64,000 nt of DNA from Roseiarcus sp036489975. GTDB lineage: Bacteria; Pseudomonadota; Alphaproteobacteria; Rhizobiales; Beijerinckiaceae. Within the stretch, counting starts at the first letter, position 1. The number at the start of each line of letters is the position of its first letter. The DNA lies in NCBI GenBank assembly GCA_036489975.1, contig DASXES010000121.1, forward strand, positions 1 to 64,000, read 5' to 3'. The translations under genes were made by a program, and so were the position numbers. Shown one piece after another: positions 7,152 to 15,503 of the stretch. The notes under the pieces were generated by a model. The model saw nothing but the letters and a program-made list of their open reading frames with translations. It was not told where the DNA came from and searched no databases.

Positions 7152-8150
7152 ATGAAAAACCGCCAGTGGCTGCTCGCGCGCCGTCCAGAGGGCGCGATCA
7201 AGGACAGCGACTTCGATCTCGTCGAGACGGAAGCGCCGGCGCCCGGCGAGGGCCAGGTGCTGGTGCGCAACATCATGCTGTCCTGCGACCCCACCCAGCG
7301 CGGCTGGATCGCCTTCGACACCTATCTGCCCGCGGTCAGGATCGGCGAGGTCGTCCGCTCCGGCGGCGCGGGCCGGATCGAGGCGTCGAACCATCCCGAG
7401 TTCAAGGTCGGCGACATTGTGACGGGCCTGGTGGGCTGGCAGGATTATGTGGCGATGAACCCCAAGGGCCAGCTCAGCAAGCTGCCGCCCGGCGTATCCC
7501 TCGAGCTCGCGATGAGCGCGCTTGGCCTGACCGGAATGACCGCCTATTTCGGCTTGCTGGAGGTGGGCCGGCCGGTCGCTGGCGAAACGGTCGTCGTCTC
7601 CGGCGCGGCAGGCGCGACGGGTTCGGCCGTCGGGCAGATCGCCAGGATCAAGGGCTGCCGCGCCATTGGCATCGCGGGAGGGCCTGAGAAATGCCGCTGG
7701 CTCGTTGACGAGGCCGGCTTCGACGCGGCGATCGATTACAAGGCGGACAACGTCCCTGCGCGGCTCAAGGAGCTCTGTCCTAAGGGCATCGACATTTTCT
7801 TCGACAATGTCGGCGGCGACATCCTCGACACCGCTTTGGCGCGGCTCGCGATGCGCGGGCGGGTGGTGCTATGCGGCGGGATCGCGAACTATAACGCGAC
7901 CGAACAGCCGCCGGGGCCGAAGAACTACCTCAATCTGGTCCGCCAACGCGGACGCATGGAAGGCTTCATCATCCTCGACTACCTGCCGCGCGCCCAAGAA
8001 GCGATCGGCGCGCTCGCCGGCTGGGTGCAGGCTGGCAAGATCAAGTACAAGGTCGATGTCCAGCATGGCCTGGAGAACGCGCCGGCGACGCTGCGGCGGC
8101 TGTTTGAAGGTCGCAACGAGGGCAAGCAGCTTTTGCGCATTGCGGATTGA
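7152..8150 (+). CDS. NADP-dependent MDR oxidoreductase (alkenal/curcumin reductase type)
   Basis: This 332-residue enzyme belongs to the zinc-free medium-chain reductases that reduce alpha,beta-unsaturated ketones and aldehydes with NADPH. The N-terminal NRQWLLARRPEG and LSCDPTQRGWI are typical of the CurA / leukotriene B4 dehydrogenase branch. The Rossmann nucleotide loop is SGAAGATGSAVGQIA, and IDIFFDNVGGDILD is conserved in the branch. The ATG at 7152 has a strong GGGAGGAA site. It is convergent with the lipocalin-like gene, with 10 bases between stops. It is likely cytoplasmic and has no visible operon partner. Confidence 0.9.
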   Translation: MKNRQWLLARRPEGAIKDSDFDLVETEAPAPGEGQVLVRNIMLSCDPTQRGWIAFDTYLPAVRIGEVVRSGGAGRIEASNHPEFKVGDIVTGLVGWQDYVAMNPKGQLSKLPPGVSLELAMSALGLTGMTAYFGLLEVGRPVAGETVVVSGAAGATGSAVGQIARIKGCRAIGIAGGPEKCRWLVDEAGFDAAIDYKADNVPARLKELCPKGIDIFFDNVGGDILDTALARLAMRGRVVLCGGIANYNATEQPPGPKNYLNLVRQRGRMEGFIILDYLPRAQEAIGALAGWVQAGKIKYKVDVQHGLENAPATLRRLFEGRNEGKQLLRIAD

Positions 8151-8160
8151 TCCAGGCGCT

Positions 8161-8643
8161 CTACGGCGCTTCACGCCGCCACACCAAGGTCGCCACCGTT
8201 CGCTTGCCGACCAGAATGCCGCTTGGCTGCTCGGGAGTGCGAATGCTCAAGTTGTCGCCGTTCAGTTCAAAAAAGCGGACTTGCTCGCCATCTTTGTAAA
8301 ACTCGTTCCACGCGCCGTCGACCTGCGTAATGACTTTGTTTCCGTCCAGCCTGAACTTGCCGTTATAGGCGGTCATTGAGGACAGGAGAGCCGCGGCTTC
8401 CGACTCATTGGTTGGGGGTCGCCTGTCCGCCCTCGATATGAAAACAACGACACGATGCTCGGACGAAAAGATGATCCGCCCAATCGGATTGGGACCAAAT
8501 ATCTCCTGGGGTTGCCCACCTTCCCCAACGACCTTGAGCCGAAACGAAATCAGGCGCCACGAACCGAAAAGTCGGGCGCTCGTGTCTTCGGCGAACGCGG
8601 AAGTCGCAAAGAAAATCGCCAAAACAGCAACGATGCAACGCAT
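8161..8643 (-). CDS. Secreted lipocalin-like domain protein
   Basis: The 160-residue product starts with a signal peptide (MRCIVAVLAIFFATSAFAED, cleavage after AFA), followed by LFGSWRLISFRLKV and GRIIFSSEHRVVVFISRADR. This matches the lipocalin-like family that begins with a 'GTW.L.S' strand. Such proteins form a small beta-barrel in the periplasm; ligands are generally unknown. An upstream in-frame ATG at 8736 would bury the signal peptide, so the start at 8643 is preferred. Confidence 0.7.
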   Translation of the reverse strand: MRCIVAVLAIFFATSAFAEDTSARLFGSWRLISFRLKVVGEGGQPQEIFGPNPIGRIIFSSEHRVVVFISRADRRPPTNESEAAALLSSMTAYNGKFRLDGNKVITQVDGAWNEFYKDGEQVRFFELNGDNLSIRTPEQPSGILVGKRTVATLVWRREAP

Positions 8644-8985
8644 GCCGCGCTCTGAGGTTCGGTGTTCTTGAGATTTACAGCGTGACGCTCTCCCTAGGAG
8701 CCGGATTTCCGGGCGAGGCGCGGGGGCGGATTTCATCGGTTTCCGCCCGATGTCACCCGTTCGCCGCGCATCGAAACCCGTTTCGATTGCTTTTGACGCC
8801 TATCTTATCCCGCGGTTTGTGACGAGCCGCATGTTTCGTCCGGGAGAACCACCCGGCCAGGGCGGCGGCTTCGTGGGCGTTCACGAAAATGTGAACGTCG
8901 CCGGGGCGCCACACGATAGCCATTTCCCTTTCTCATTTGTTGACGGGCGTAACGGTGGAATTTGCCCGCCATAGGAGGTTTTATC
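8644..8985. other. Gene-free divergent spacer
   Basis: The spacer separates the lipocalin-like gene (minus) from the His/Tyr-rich secreted protein (plus). I see no RNA gene, no clear -35/-10 pair and no strong repeat. It presumably holds both promoters. Only the AGGAGGTT ribosome site at 8973-8980 is clear. Confidence 0.5.
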
Positions 8986-9495
8986 ATGCCATTCAGCACA
9001 GTCGGTCTATCCGTGGCGACGGTCGGGGCGGCGACGCTTGCGTTCGCCATCGCCGCTCCAGCTTCGGCGCAGGAACATTACGGGCAAAGGCACTACACAC
9101 ACACGCATTACGCGCATGCCCCCTACCACCACTACGCCCACTATCGCGAGGGTCGCCAGATCGTCGTTCATCCGGTGCTGGCGCCGACGCCGACCTATGT
9201 CACCGGGCCCGTGGGGGCGGTGGGCAGCGTGGTCGAGGGAACCGGCTATGCGGTGGCGTCGGTCTTCACCGGCGCGGGGGGAATCGTGGGCGGGGTCCTC
9301 GGCGGCGTAGCCGGTGGCGTGTCGGCGCTGTTCGGCGGCCCTGGTTACGCGTACTACGGCAACTCGTTCGCGGCGCCGTTCAATGCGGCCGGCACAGTCG
9401 CCGGGACACCCTTCCAGGTGGTCAACGGCGCGATGGGAGAGCCGGCGCCCGCCGGCTACGCCTACGTCCCGGCAACGAGCGCGCCCGCGTACTGA
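8986..9495 (+). CDS. Small secreted His/Tyr-rich, glycine-rich protein
   Basis: The 169-residue protein has a signal peptide ending APASAQE, then a striking run rich in histidine and tyrosine (EHYGQRHYTHTHYAHAPYHH). This is followed by a Gly/Val/Ala-rich hydrophobic stretch (GAGGIVGGVLGGVAGGVSAL) and a Pro/Ala tail. The histidine-rich patch could bind metal, and the glycine-rich part could be membrane-associated. I do not recognise a family. The ATG at 8986 is fixed by AGGAGGTT six bases upstream. It is not linked to a recognisable operon. Confidence 0.75.
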   Translation: MPFSTVGLSVATVGAATLAFAIAAPASAQEHYGQRHYTHTHYAHAPYHHYAHYREGRQIVVHPVLAPTPTYVTGPVGAVGSVVEGTGYAVASVFTGAGGIVGGVLGGVAGGVSALFGGPGYAYYGNSFAAPFNAAGTVAGTPFQVVNGAMGEPAPAGYAYVPATSAPAY

Positions 9496-9585
9496 GCCGG
9501 ATCCCCGAAAACGGCTTCCAGGCAGATCTGCGTTGGTCCCCCGATGCAAACCTGCCTGGGCGCGGCGCGCCGTTCGAGCCGCTGC

Positions 9586-10407
9586 CTACGCCTGCGCCCG
9601 TGACGTTCGGCCCGCTTTTCGCTTTGGCCGCTCGGGCGCGCCAACCGCAAGCTCGATCCAGACCGGGGCGTGGTCGCTGGCCTTCTCCCAGCCGCGGACC
9701 TCGCGGTCGACGCCCGCGCTCTTGAGGCGCGCGGCGACGGCGGGGCTCAGCAACAGATGGTCGATGCGCAGGCCGGCGTCGCGTGCGTAGGCGTTGCGGA
9801 AATAATCCCAGAACGTAAAGATCCGCTCGCCCGGATGGAGGGTTCTCAGCGCGTCCGTCCAGCCCTGCGCGGCGAGGCGGCGGAAGGCGTCGCGGACCTC
9901 GACCCGGAACAGGGCGTCATTGACCCATCGCTCGGGCTTATAGACATCGAGCTCGGTCGGCATAACGTTGTAATCGCCGGCCAGCACGACCGGCGCGCCG
10001 GTTGCGAGCAACTCGGCGCCATGCGCGATCAGGCGCTCGAACCACTTGAGCTTGAAGCCGAATTTGTCGCTCGTCACCGGATTGCCGTTCGGCATGTAGA
10101 GGCAGCCGATGATGAGGCCATCGACAGCAGCCTCGATGTAGCGGCTCGTCGTGTCGTCCTCGTCGCCGGGGAGCGCCCGTCGGGTCTCGACGATCCCCTT
10201 GCCGCGGGCGAGGATCGCGACCCCGTTCCAGCTTTTCTGACCGCTGAAGATCGCCTCGTAGCCCGCGGCGCGCACGTCGCTCATCGGAAAGGTCGAGGAT
10301 TTCAGCTCCTGCAGGCAGACGATGTCGGGCGCGGTCTCTTGAAGCCAGCGGATAAGAACCGGCAGCCGGCCGTTGACGCCATTGACGTTGAAGGTTGCGA
10401 TCCTCAT
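9586..10407 (-). CDS. xth: Exodeoxyribonuclease III (AP endonuclease)
   Basis: This 273-residue enzyme cuts DNA at abasic sites and removes 3' blocking groups in base-excision repair. Diagnostic motifs run in order: MRIATFNVNG, CLQELKSS (metal-binding Glu), YMPNGNP, GDYNVMPTE (catalytic Asp/Asn), RIDHLLLSP and SDHAPVW (catalytic His). The start at 10407 gives the conserved family N-terminus; an upstream in-frame start at 10476 would add a non-conserved Arg-rich leader. A family-R palindromic half-unit separates it from the radical SAM gene upstream. Confidence 0.95.
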   Translation of the reverse strand: MRIATFNVNGVNGRLPVLIRWLQETAPDIVCLQELKSSTFPMSDVRAAGYEAIFSGQKSWNGVAILARGKGIVETRRALPGDEDDTTSRYIEAAVDGLIIGCLYMPNGNPVTSDKFGFKLKWFERLIAHGAELLATGAPVVLAGDYNVMPTELDVYKPERWVNDALFRVEVRDAFRRLAAQGWTDALRTLHPGERIFTFWDYFRNAYARDAGLRIDHLLLSPAVAARLKSAGVDREVRGWEKASDHAPVWIELAVGAPERPKRKAGRTSRAQA

Positions 10408-10502
10408 CGGGCGGCCCTCTCGACGGCGAGGGAAGACGACGGGGGCGCCGCGCGCGCCTTGCCTCGCCGAAGGCAAAGACTGCAGTCACTGGCCGCTGTC
10501 AT

Positions 10503-10532
10503 CCGCCCCCCGTTTTGCGGGGGAGGACGAAA
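10503..10532. repeat. Palindromic repeat, partial family-R unit
   Basis: CCGCCCCCCGTTTTGCGGGG with GGAGGACGAAAT resembles the first hairpin of the three family-R units at 4.6-5.2 kb. The second hairpin is absent. It lies between the radical SAM stop and the exonuclease III start. Confidence 0.6.
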
Positions 10533-10533
10533 T

Positions 10534-12279
10534 TCACTCCGCCGCGGCCGCGGCCTCCCGCTTCGGCGCGCCATAGGTGTCGGGGATCTTGTCGGCGTAG
10601 CCGGCGACGAAATCGTGCTCATGGTCGACCTCGGTCGCGGGCTTGAGCGCCTCGTCAACGTAACCCGCGCCGTCCTTGTCGGCGAGTACGCGGCGCAGGA
10701 TTTTTCGGTAGCGCAAAGCGAGCGCCGCCCATTTTCCCGCGACCGACAGAAAGTCCCACGCGCGCCACGGATAGAAGACGAGCGGATTGACGACCGGCAG
10801 GCCACGCCGGCGCTGGCTCCTGAGCTTGCGGCGCACATAGCCGAATTGCAGCGGATGTACGCGCTCGATCCGCGACGAGCCCGAGAACACCGTCATCGCG
10901 TCGGTGATCTTGCGCGGAGAGATGCCGCTCGCGACCGCGCGGCGCAGCACGGTCTCAACATGCGCGTCCGAGTAATAGCGCGCCCAGGCGTCGCGATAGA
11001 CGCCGCGCCACGCGTCCGCCGACATGACCGCGTGGTTCGCGCAGACATGCTCGAGATCGTAATTGTTCATGTCGGCTTCCATCCACGCGCCCTTGAGATG
11101 AAGGGTCTTGTGATCCTCCGATCCCGGCAAAGGCGTGAGGAAGAAGAATTCGAGGATGTCGATTGGCAGCTCGCGCTTGATGGTGTCGATGTCGCGGGCG
11201 ATCGATTCCGGCGTGTCGGTGGGAAAGCCGAGGATGTAGCCCGCCCAGGTCATCACCTTCGCGCGCCGCCACATCTGCAGCATGTCGCGATATTCCCAGA
11301 TCTTGTTCTGGCGCTTCTTGGCGCCCATGAGCGATTCGGGATTGATGTTCTCAAGCCCGATGAAGACGGCGTTGCAGCCGGCCCGCGCCGCCTTCTCGAT
11401 GAAGCCCGGAATCCTGTGGCAGAGCGTGTCGACCTGCAGCAGGAGCCTGATCCGAAAACCCTGGTTCTCCCTGAGTTCGATCAGGCGATCGAGGATCGGC
11501 TCCCAGTTGCGGTTGCGGGCGAAATTGTCGTCCGTGACGAAGAAGCGGGTGACGCCTTGCGCGGAATTGGCGCGCACGATCGCTTCCACGTCGTCGGGCG
11601 TGCGATAGCGCGACTTGCGCCCCTGCACATTGATGATGGTGCAGAACGAGCACTGGAACGGGCAGCCGCGTCCGGCGTCGAAGCTCGTGTAGTGGCCGGC
11701 GACCCTGGTCACGACCTCGCGCGGCAGCACGGGGATGGCGGCGGCGGCCATGTCGGGCATGTCGTTCAGGTAATTGTAGACGGGCTTCGGTGCGCCTGAA
11801 TCCACGTCCTTCAGGAAGCCGGCAAGCCGCCCTTCCCCCTCACCCGCGTAGAGGATGATCCCGAGCGCCTGGGCCTCTTTCAGGTCCGGCGGCAGTTCGG
11901 GCAGCATGGCGATGCAGCCCGAGACATGAAAGCCGCCGACGGCTACGGTCACGCCCCTGGCGCGAAACTGGCGGCCGATATCGAGCGCGCGCGGAAACTG
12001 GTTCGATTGCACCCCGACCATCGCGACCATGCCGCCATCGGCGAGAATGCGGCGTGAAATCGCGGGAATGTCGACGATGGTGTTGCACTCGTCGTAGATC
12101 TCGAACGCGATGTCGACGTCAGGGCCGAGGACGCGCGCCTCCGCGCATTCCGCCATGAGCCCGTACACGCTGGCGAGGCTGTTCGAGGGAATGGTCGAGC
12201 GGCGCCATTGAATGACATAGCCGTCGTCGTCGTAATGCGACGGTTTGATCAGAACGATCCTGAACCTGCGCTTCGCCAT
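10534..12279 (-). CDS. B12-binding-type radical SAM protein
   Basis: This 581-residue enzyme has an N-terminal cobalamin-binding-like Rossmann region (RIVLIKPSHYDDDG, then VGVQSNQFPRALDIG, then GGFHVSGC). A radical SAM core follows, with the cluster motif CPFQCSFCTI (CxxxCxxC) near residue 210. ILGFPTDTPESIARDI and LTPLPGSEDH are typical of this class. The C-terminal 150 residues are basic and carry WRAWDFLSVAGKW, possibly membrane-apposed. Members perform methylations, ring contractions or C-C bond chemistry. The substrate here is unknown, and no biosynthetic partners sit beside it. Confidence 0.85.
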   Translation of the reverse strand: MAKRRFRIVLIKPSHYDDDGYVIQWRRSTIPSNSLASVYGLMAECAEARVLGPDVDIAFEIYDECNTIVDIPAISRRILADGGMVAMVGVQSNQFPRALDIGRQFRARGVTVAVGGFHVSGCIAMLPELPPDLKEAQALGIILYAGEGEGRLAGFLKDVDSGAPKPVYNYLNDMPDMAAAAIPVLPREVVTRVAGHYTSFDAGRGCPFQCSFCTIINVQGRKSRYRTPDDVEAIVRANSAQGVTRFFVTDDNFARNRNWEPILDRLIELRENQGFRIRLLLQVDTLCHRIPGFIEKAARAGCNAVFIGLENINPESLMGAKKRQNKIWEYRDMLQMWRRAKVMTWAGYILGFPTDTPESIARDIDTIKRELPIDILEFFFLTPLPGSEDHKTLHLKGAWMEADMNNYDLEHVCANHAVMSADAWRGVYRDAWARYYSDAHVETVLRRAVASGISPRKITDAMTVFSGSSRIERVHPLQFGYVRRKLRSQRRRGLPVVNPLVFYPWRAWDFLSVAGKWAALALRYRKILRRVLADKDGAGYVDEALKPATEVDHEHDFVAGYADKIPDTYGAPKREAAAAAE

Positions 12280-12444
12280 CCGCCCTCGCGAGAGGTTTAA
12301 GCACGCGTCAATTCGTCGTCCAAAAGGAGCTAGCGCCTTGCAGAGGCCCGGGCAACTTTAAAATCGGGGGGCTGCCGCCTGGCCTGGCCTCTGGGTCCCG
12401 TCCATCTCCCCGCAAGCGGATGTACAAGGCACGCGCCCTGATCG

Positions 12445-13725
12445 TCAGCCTCTCAGGGCCTGGTCGAGATCGGCGATGAGATCGTCCGGGTTTTCGATCC
12501 CGACCGAGAGGCGGATCAGCGCCGGCGTTATGCCGAGACGCATCTGTTCCTCGGGCGGAATGTCGGAATGGGTCATGGCGGCTGGATGCGACGCCAGGCT
12601 CTCGGTCCCGCCCAGACTGACGGCGAGCTTGATCACTTCGAGCTTATCCAGGACGGCGAACGCTTCGGCTTCGCCCCCCTTGACCTCGAAGCTGAACGTC
12701 GAGCCCGCGCCCTTGCACTGGCGTTCGAACACCGCCCGGTCAGGATGACCCTCGGGCAGGGAGCCCAGGTACCATACCGACGCGACCGCGGCATGGCCGC
12801 GCAGAAACTCCGCCACCTTGCGCGCGCCCTCGGCGCCGGCCGTCATTCTGAGCTTCAAGGTTTCAAGCGAGCGCATGAGCAGCCAGCCAGTGTTGGGGTC
12901 GCACATCGTGCCAAGGATCGTGCGCATGCCGCGGATCGGCTCGAGCGCCGCGCGCGTCCCCGAACAGCCGCCCGCGATCAGATCGGAATGGCCGCCGACA
13001 TATTTGGTGAGCGAGGTCACGACCAGATCGGCGCCATGGGCGATTGGCGTCTGATAGAGGGGCCCGAGCATCGTATTGTCGACGATGACCGCCGGGCGCT
13101 TTCCTCCCTCACTTTCGAGGCCGTCGGCGAGCTCTCTGGCGCGGGCGATGTCGACGAGGCCGTTGGTCGGGTTGGCCGGCGTCTCGAGATAGAGCGCGAC
13201 GATTGGCCCCTTTTCGCGCGCGCGGCGCACCGCTTCCTCCATCGCGCGGTCGCCGCCTTCCGCCGGAAATTCGATCGAGGTCACGCCGAACTGCGGCAGA
13301 ATCCTTTTTAAGAGAAAATCCGTCCCGCCATAGACCGGGCCGGAATGGACGATCACCGTGCCGGGCCGCGCATAAGCCCAGAGTGTCGTCGAAATGGCGG
13401 CCATGCCCGAAGCGAAGGTCAGGTTGGCCTCCGCCTCGTCCCAGATCGCCAGCCGGTCCTCGAGCATTTCGAGATCGGGATTGTTGATCCGGCTGTAGAT
13501 GAGGCCCGGCTCCTCGTTCGGCCGCTTCTGCCGCAGGCCATAGGCCAGCTCGAAGAATTCCTTGCCGTCCTGGGCGGTGCGGAACACGAAGGTCGAGGTC
13601 TGAAAGACCGGCGGCTTCAGCGACCGCTCGCTGAGGAACGGATCGTAGCCGTAGCCCATCATCAGGGTCTCCGGCGCGAGCGCCCGATTGCCGAGGACCC
13701 TCTTGCGCCATCGCTGGTCAGCCAT
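12445..13725 (-). CDS. Cystathionine gamma-synthase family PLP enzyme
   Basis: The 426-residue protein is a fold-type I PLP enzyme of the Cys/Met metabolism family, which carries out beta/gamma-elimination or replacement on sulfur or O-acyl amino acids. SRINNPDLEMLEDRLA, FASGMAAIS, YGGTDFL, ETPANPTNG, and VTSLTKYVGGHSDLIAGG with the PLP lysine are all visible. The gene follows the nitrile hydratase accessory gene by only 18 bases on the same strand, so it is probably cotranscribed. That context suggests work on a nitrile- or cyano-amino acid (for example making beta-cyanoalanine or a gamma-cyano homologue), but this is inference. Methionine biosynthesis is the conservative alternative. Confidence 0.88.
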   Translation of the reverse strand: MADQRWRKRVLGNRALAPETLMMGYGYDPFLSERSLKPPVFQTSTFVFRTAQDGKEFFELAYGLRQKRPNEEPGLIYSRINNPDLEMLEDRLAIWDEAEANLTFASGMAAISTTLWAYARPGTVIVHSGPVYGGTDFLLKRILPQFGVTSIEFPAEGGDRAMEEAVRRAREKGPIVALYLETPANPTNGLVDIARARELADGLESEGGKRPAVIVDNTMLGPLYQTPIAHGADLVVTSLTKYVGGHSDLIAGGCSGTRAALEPIRGMRTILGTMCDPNTGWLLMRSLETLKLRMTAGAEGARKVAEFLRGHAAVASVWYLGSLPEGHPDRAVFERQCKGAGSTFSFEVKGGEAEAFAVLDKLEVIKLAVSLGGTESLASHPAAMTHSDIPPEEQMRLGITPALIRLSVGIENPDDLIADLDQALRG

Positions 13726-13743
13726 GCGTATCCGCCTCGCCCG

Positions 13744-14103
13744 CTAGTCCGGGTCGATCCCCGCCGTAAGCTCGACCGGGCGCCCATGGGGCGTGCGCAA
13801 ATAGGCGCGCTCCCATTCATGCTCTCGCGCGTCGAGTTCCGCCGGCCTGACGGCGCCGCTTTCAGCCAGCGCGCGCTCGAGCGCGGCGAGCACAGCGCGA
13901 TAGTAGGTCTCGCGATCGTCAGGCTCGGCCTTGAGGGCCTTGATTTCAGCGCCAAGCGTCTCGGCCCAGCGCTCCGGCGAGATCACGCCGCGCTTCACAA
14001 GGACGTCGGCGAGCGCCAAAGCCTGCGCGTGCCACGGCTCGCCGAACACCGGCTCACCGTCCTTGGCCTTAAGGAAGCCTGAGCGGACTTCAGGAGGGCT
14101 CAA
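13744..14103 (-). CDS. Nitrile hydratase accessory (activator) protein
   Basis: The 119-residue product (FGEPWHAQALALADVL, then ERWAETLGAEIKAL, then YYRAVLAALERAL) matches the small nitrile hydratase accessory proteins. These resemble the beta-subunit N-terminal domain and help insert cobalt and oxidise the active-site cysteines. The TTG at 14103 is chosen because GGGAG lies about 7 bases upstream and the protein then starts where relatives do. It overlaps the end of the beta-subunit gene by 14 bases, so translation is probably coupled. Confidence 0.88.
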   Translation of the reverse strand: MSPPEVRSGFLKAKDGEPVFGEPWHAQALALADVLVKRGVISPERWAETLGAEIKALKAEPDDRETYYRAVLAALERALAESGAVRPAELDAREHEWERAYLRTPHGRPVELTAGIDPD

Positions 14104-14746
14104 GGTAGCTCTCCCAGAGATCGACAAAAACGCGATCGGCCGTGCCCCTCGCCTCCGGCCAAAGGTCGGTAGAAGCGAAGCCCACGGTATAGAGATGCTC
14201 GCCGCGATGTTCGCCGCGCGCCCCCGCGTCGGCCAAGACATGGCCGCCGTGATGGCTGTGGATCTCCCCTGCCCTTCCCCGCACATATTGCGGCAGGCGG
14301 GTATGGCCGACGCCGCCGTCGAGCCGGCATCGCACCTTGTCGCCGGGCGCGAAGCGCGGCGGCGCGTTGACGCTGACGGCGAAACGCCTCGGCCATTTGA
14401 CGAAGCCGCGCGCCGCCTCCGCGCTCTGCGGCGGAACGCCGGGTTTCGGCGTGAAGGCTGCCGCGCCCGCCTTGACCTCGTCGAGCGTGAGATAGCCTTC
14501 GTCGATAAGCTGCGCGGCGAGCGTTGTCAGCCATTGATCGTAATAGGGCCGTGTCAGGTAATCGATCGGATCGGTCAGCTCGCGGCAATAGCGGAACCAG
14601 TCGATCGTCCAGCTCTGACCCGCCGCCGCCGACTGCTTGATGGCGAAATCGCGGATCTCCCAGTCGGCGTGGATCACCTGTTCATCGTGCTTGCCCTTGA
14701 TCGGGCCGAAGCCCTCCCGGCCGCCAAGATCGTGAACGCCGTCCAT
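14090..14746 (-). CDS. nthB: Nitrile hydratase beta subunit
   Basis: The 218-residue subunit begins MDGVHDLGGREGFGPI, the universal beta-subunit start. It ends in a small SH3-like barrel (FAPGDKVRCRL, then HTRLPQYVRGRAGEI, then LYTVGF). It pairs with the alpha subunit to hydrate nitriles to amides. Arginines in the HTRLPQYVRGR stretch are those known to hydrogen-bond the oxidised cysteines of the alpha-subunit metal centre. Its ATG overlaps the alpha stop (TGATG), so the subunits are translationally coupled at equal dose. Confidence 0.95.
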   Translation of the reverse strand: MDGVHDLGGREGFGPIKGKHDEQVIHADWEIRDFAIKQSAAAGQSWTIDWFRYCRELTDPIDYLTRPYYDQWLTTLAAQLIDEGYLTLDEVKAGAAAFTPKPGVPPQSAEAARGFVKWPRRFAVSVNAPPRFAPGDKVRCRLDGGVGHTRLPQYVRGRAGEIHSHHGGHVLADAGARGEHRGEHLYTVGFASTDLWPEARGTADRVFVDLWESYLEPS

Positions 14747-15393
14747 CAGGCTTTCGCCCGGCTCGGCGACAGATCGCGCTCCGTCCCGATCATCGCATTG
14801 CGCGTGACAAGTCCGGTGAGCGCCGCCTCGTCCCAGTCCTCGACCCCCTTCGGCCGCTCGGGCACCACGAGGTAGCGCCGCTCCGAGGTCGAGTCCCAGA
14901 CCCGGACCTGCGTCTCACCGTCGAGCTCGACGCCGAATTCCTCCAGCACGCCGCGCGGATCGCGCACCGCGCGAGCGCGATATTCATTCGACTTGTACCA
15001 GGAGGGCGAGAGACCCAGCAGCGAGAACGGATAGCAGGAACAGAGCGTGCAGACGACGAGATTGTGCACGTCGCCCGTGTTCTCGACCGCCTGCAAGTGC
15101 CCGGTCGCGTGGCCCGCAAAGCCGAGTTCGCCGATCGCCGCGGTTCCATCGGCCAGGAGCCGCGCCTTGAACGCCGGATCCCGCCAGGCGCGCGCGACTA
15201 CGGCCGCCCCGCGCTTAGGGCCGATCTCGTCGCGATACATTTCGATCCAGGCGTCGACTGCGGCGGGGTCGATAAGCTCTTTCTCGGCCAGCAGACTTTC
15301 AAGCGCCTTCGTACGCAAGGCCGGCTCGGAGGGCAGATGCGAATGCAATTCGTGGTGGATATGGGAGATGGTCTTTCCGTCGAAACTCGCCAT
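14746..15393 (-). CDS. nthA: Nitrile hydratase alpha subunit, cobalt type
   Basis: The 215-residue subunit carries the metal-binding motif VCTLCSCYPFSLLGL. The three cysteines and the serine backbone bind a non-corrin metal, and two cysteines are normally oxidised to sulfinate and sulfenate. Threonine after the first cysteine (CTLCSC rather than CSLCSC) is the accepted mark of the cobalt type. SPSWYKSNEYRARAVRDPR is typical of the alpha C-terminal half. AGAGGG precedes the ATG at 15393. It heads an operon with beta, accessory and a PLP enzyme, divergent from an aldo/keto reductase. Confidence 0.95.
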   Translation of the reverse strand: MASFDGKTISHIHHELHSHLPSEPALRTKALESLLAEKELIDPAAVDAWIEMYRDEIGPKRGAAVVARAWRDPAFKARLLADGTAAIGELGFAGHATGHLQAVENTGDVHNLVVCTLCSCYPFSLLGLSPSWYKSNEYRARAVRDPRGVLEEFGVELDGETQVRVWDSTSERRYLVVPERPKGVEDWDEAALTGLVTRNAMIGTERDLSPSRAKA

Positions 15394-15503
15394 CGCGCGC
15401 CCTCTTTCATCCGCTCGCCAATGAGCCTATCACGCGACGGCGCGCAGTAAAGCCGAGCCGATGCGAGGCTTCCTGCGAGCGCAATCCCAATAGGAGCAGG
15501 ATC

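Noticed and set aside
9670..11799. 709-residue plus-strand frame
   Set aside because: It covers the minus strands of exonuclease III and the radical SAM gene, both with full motif sets; it is a long antisense shadow.
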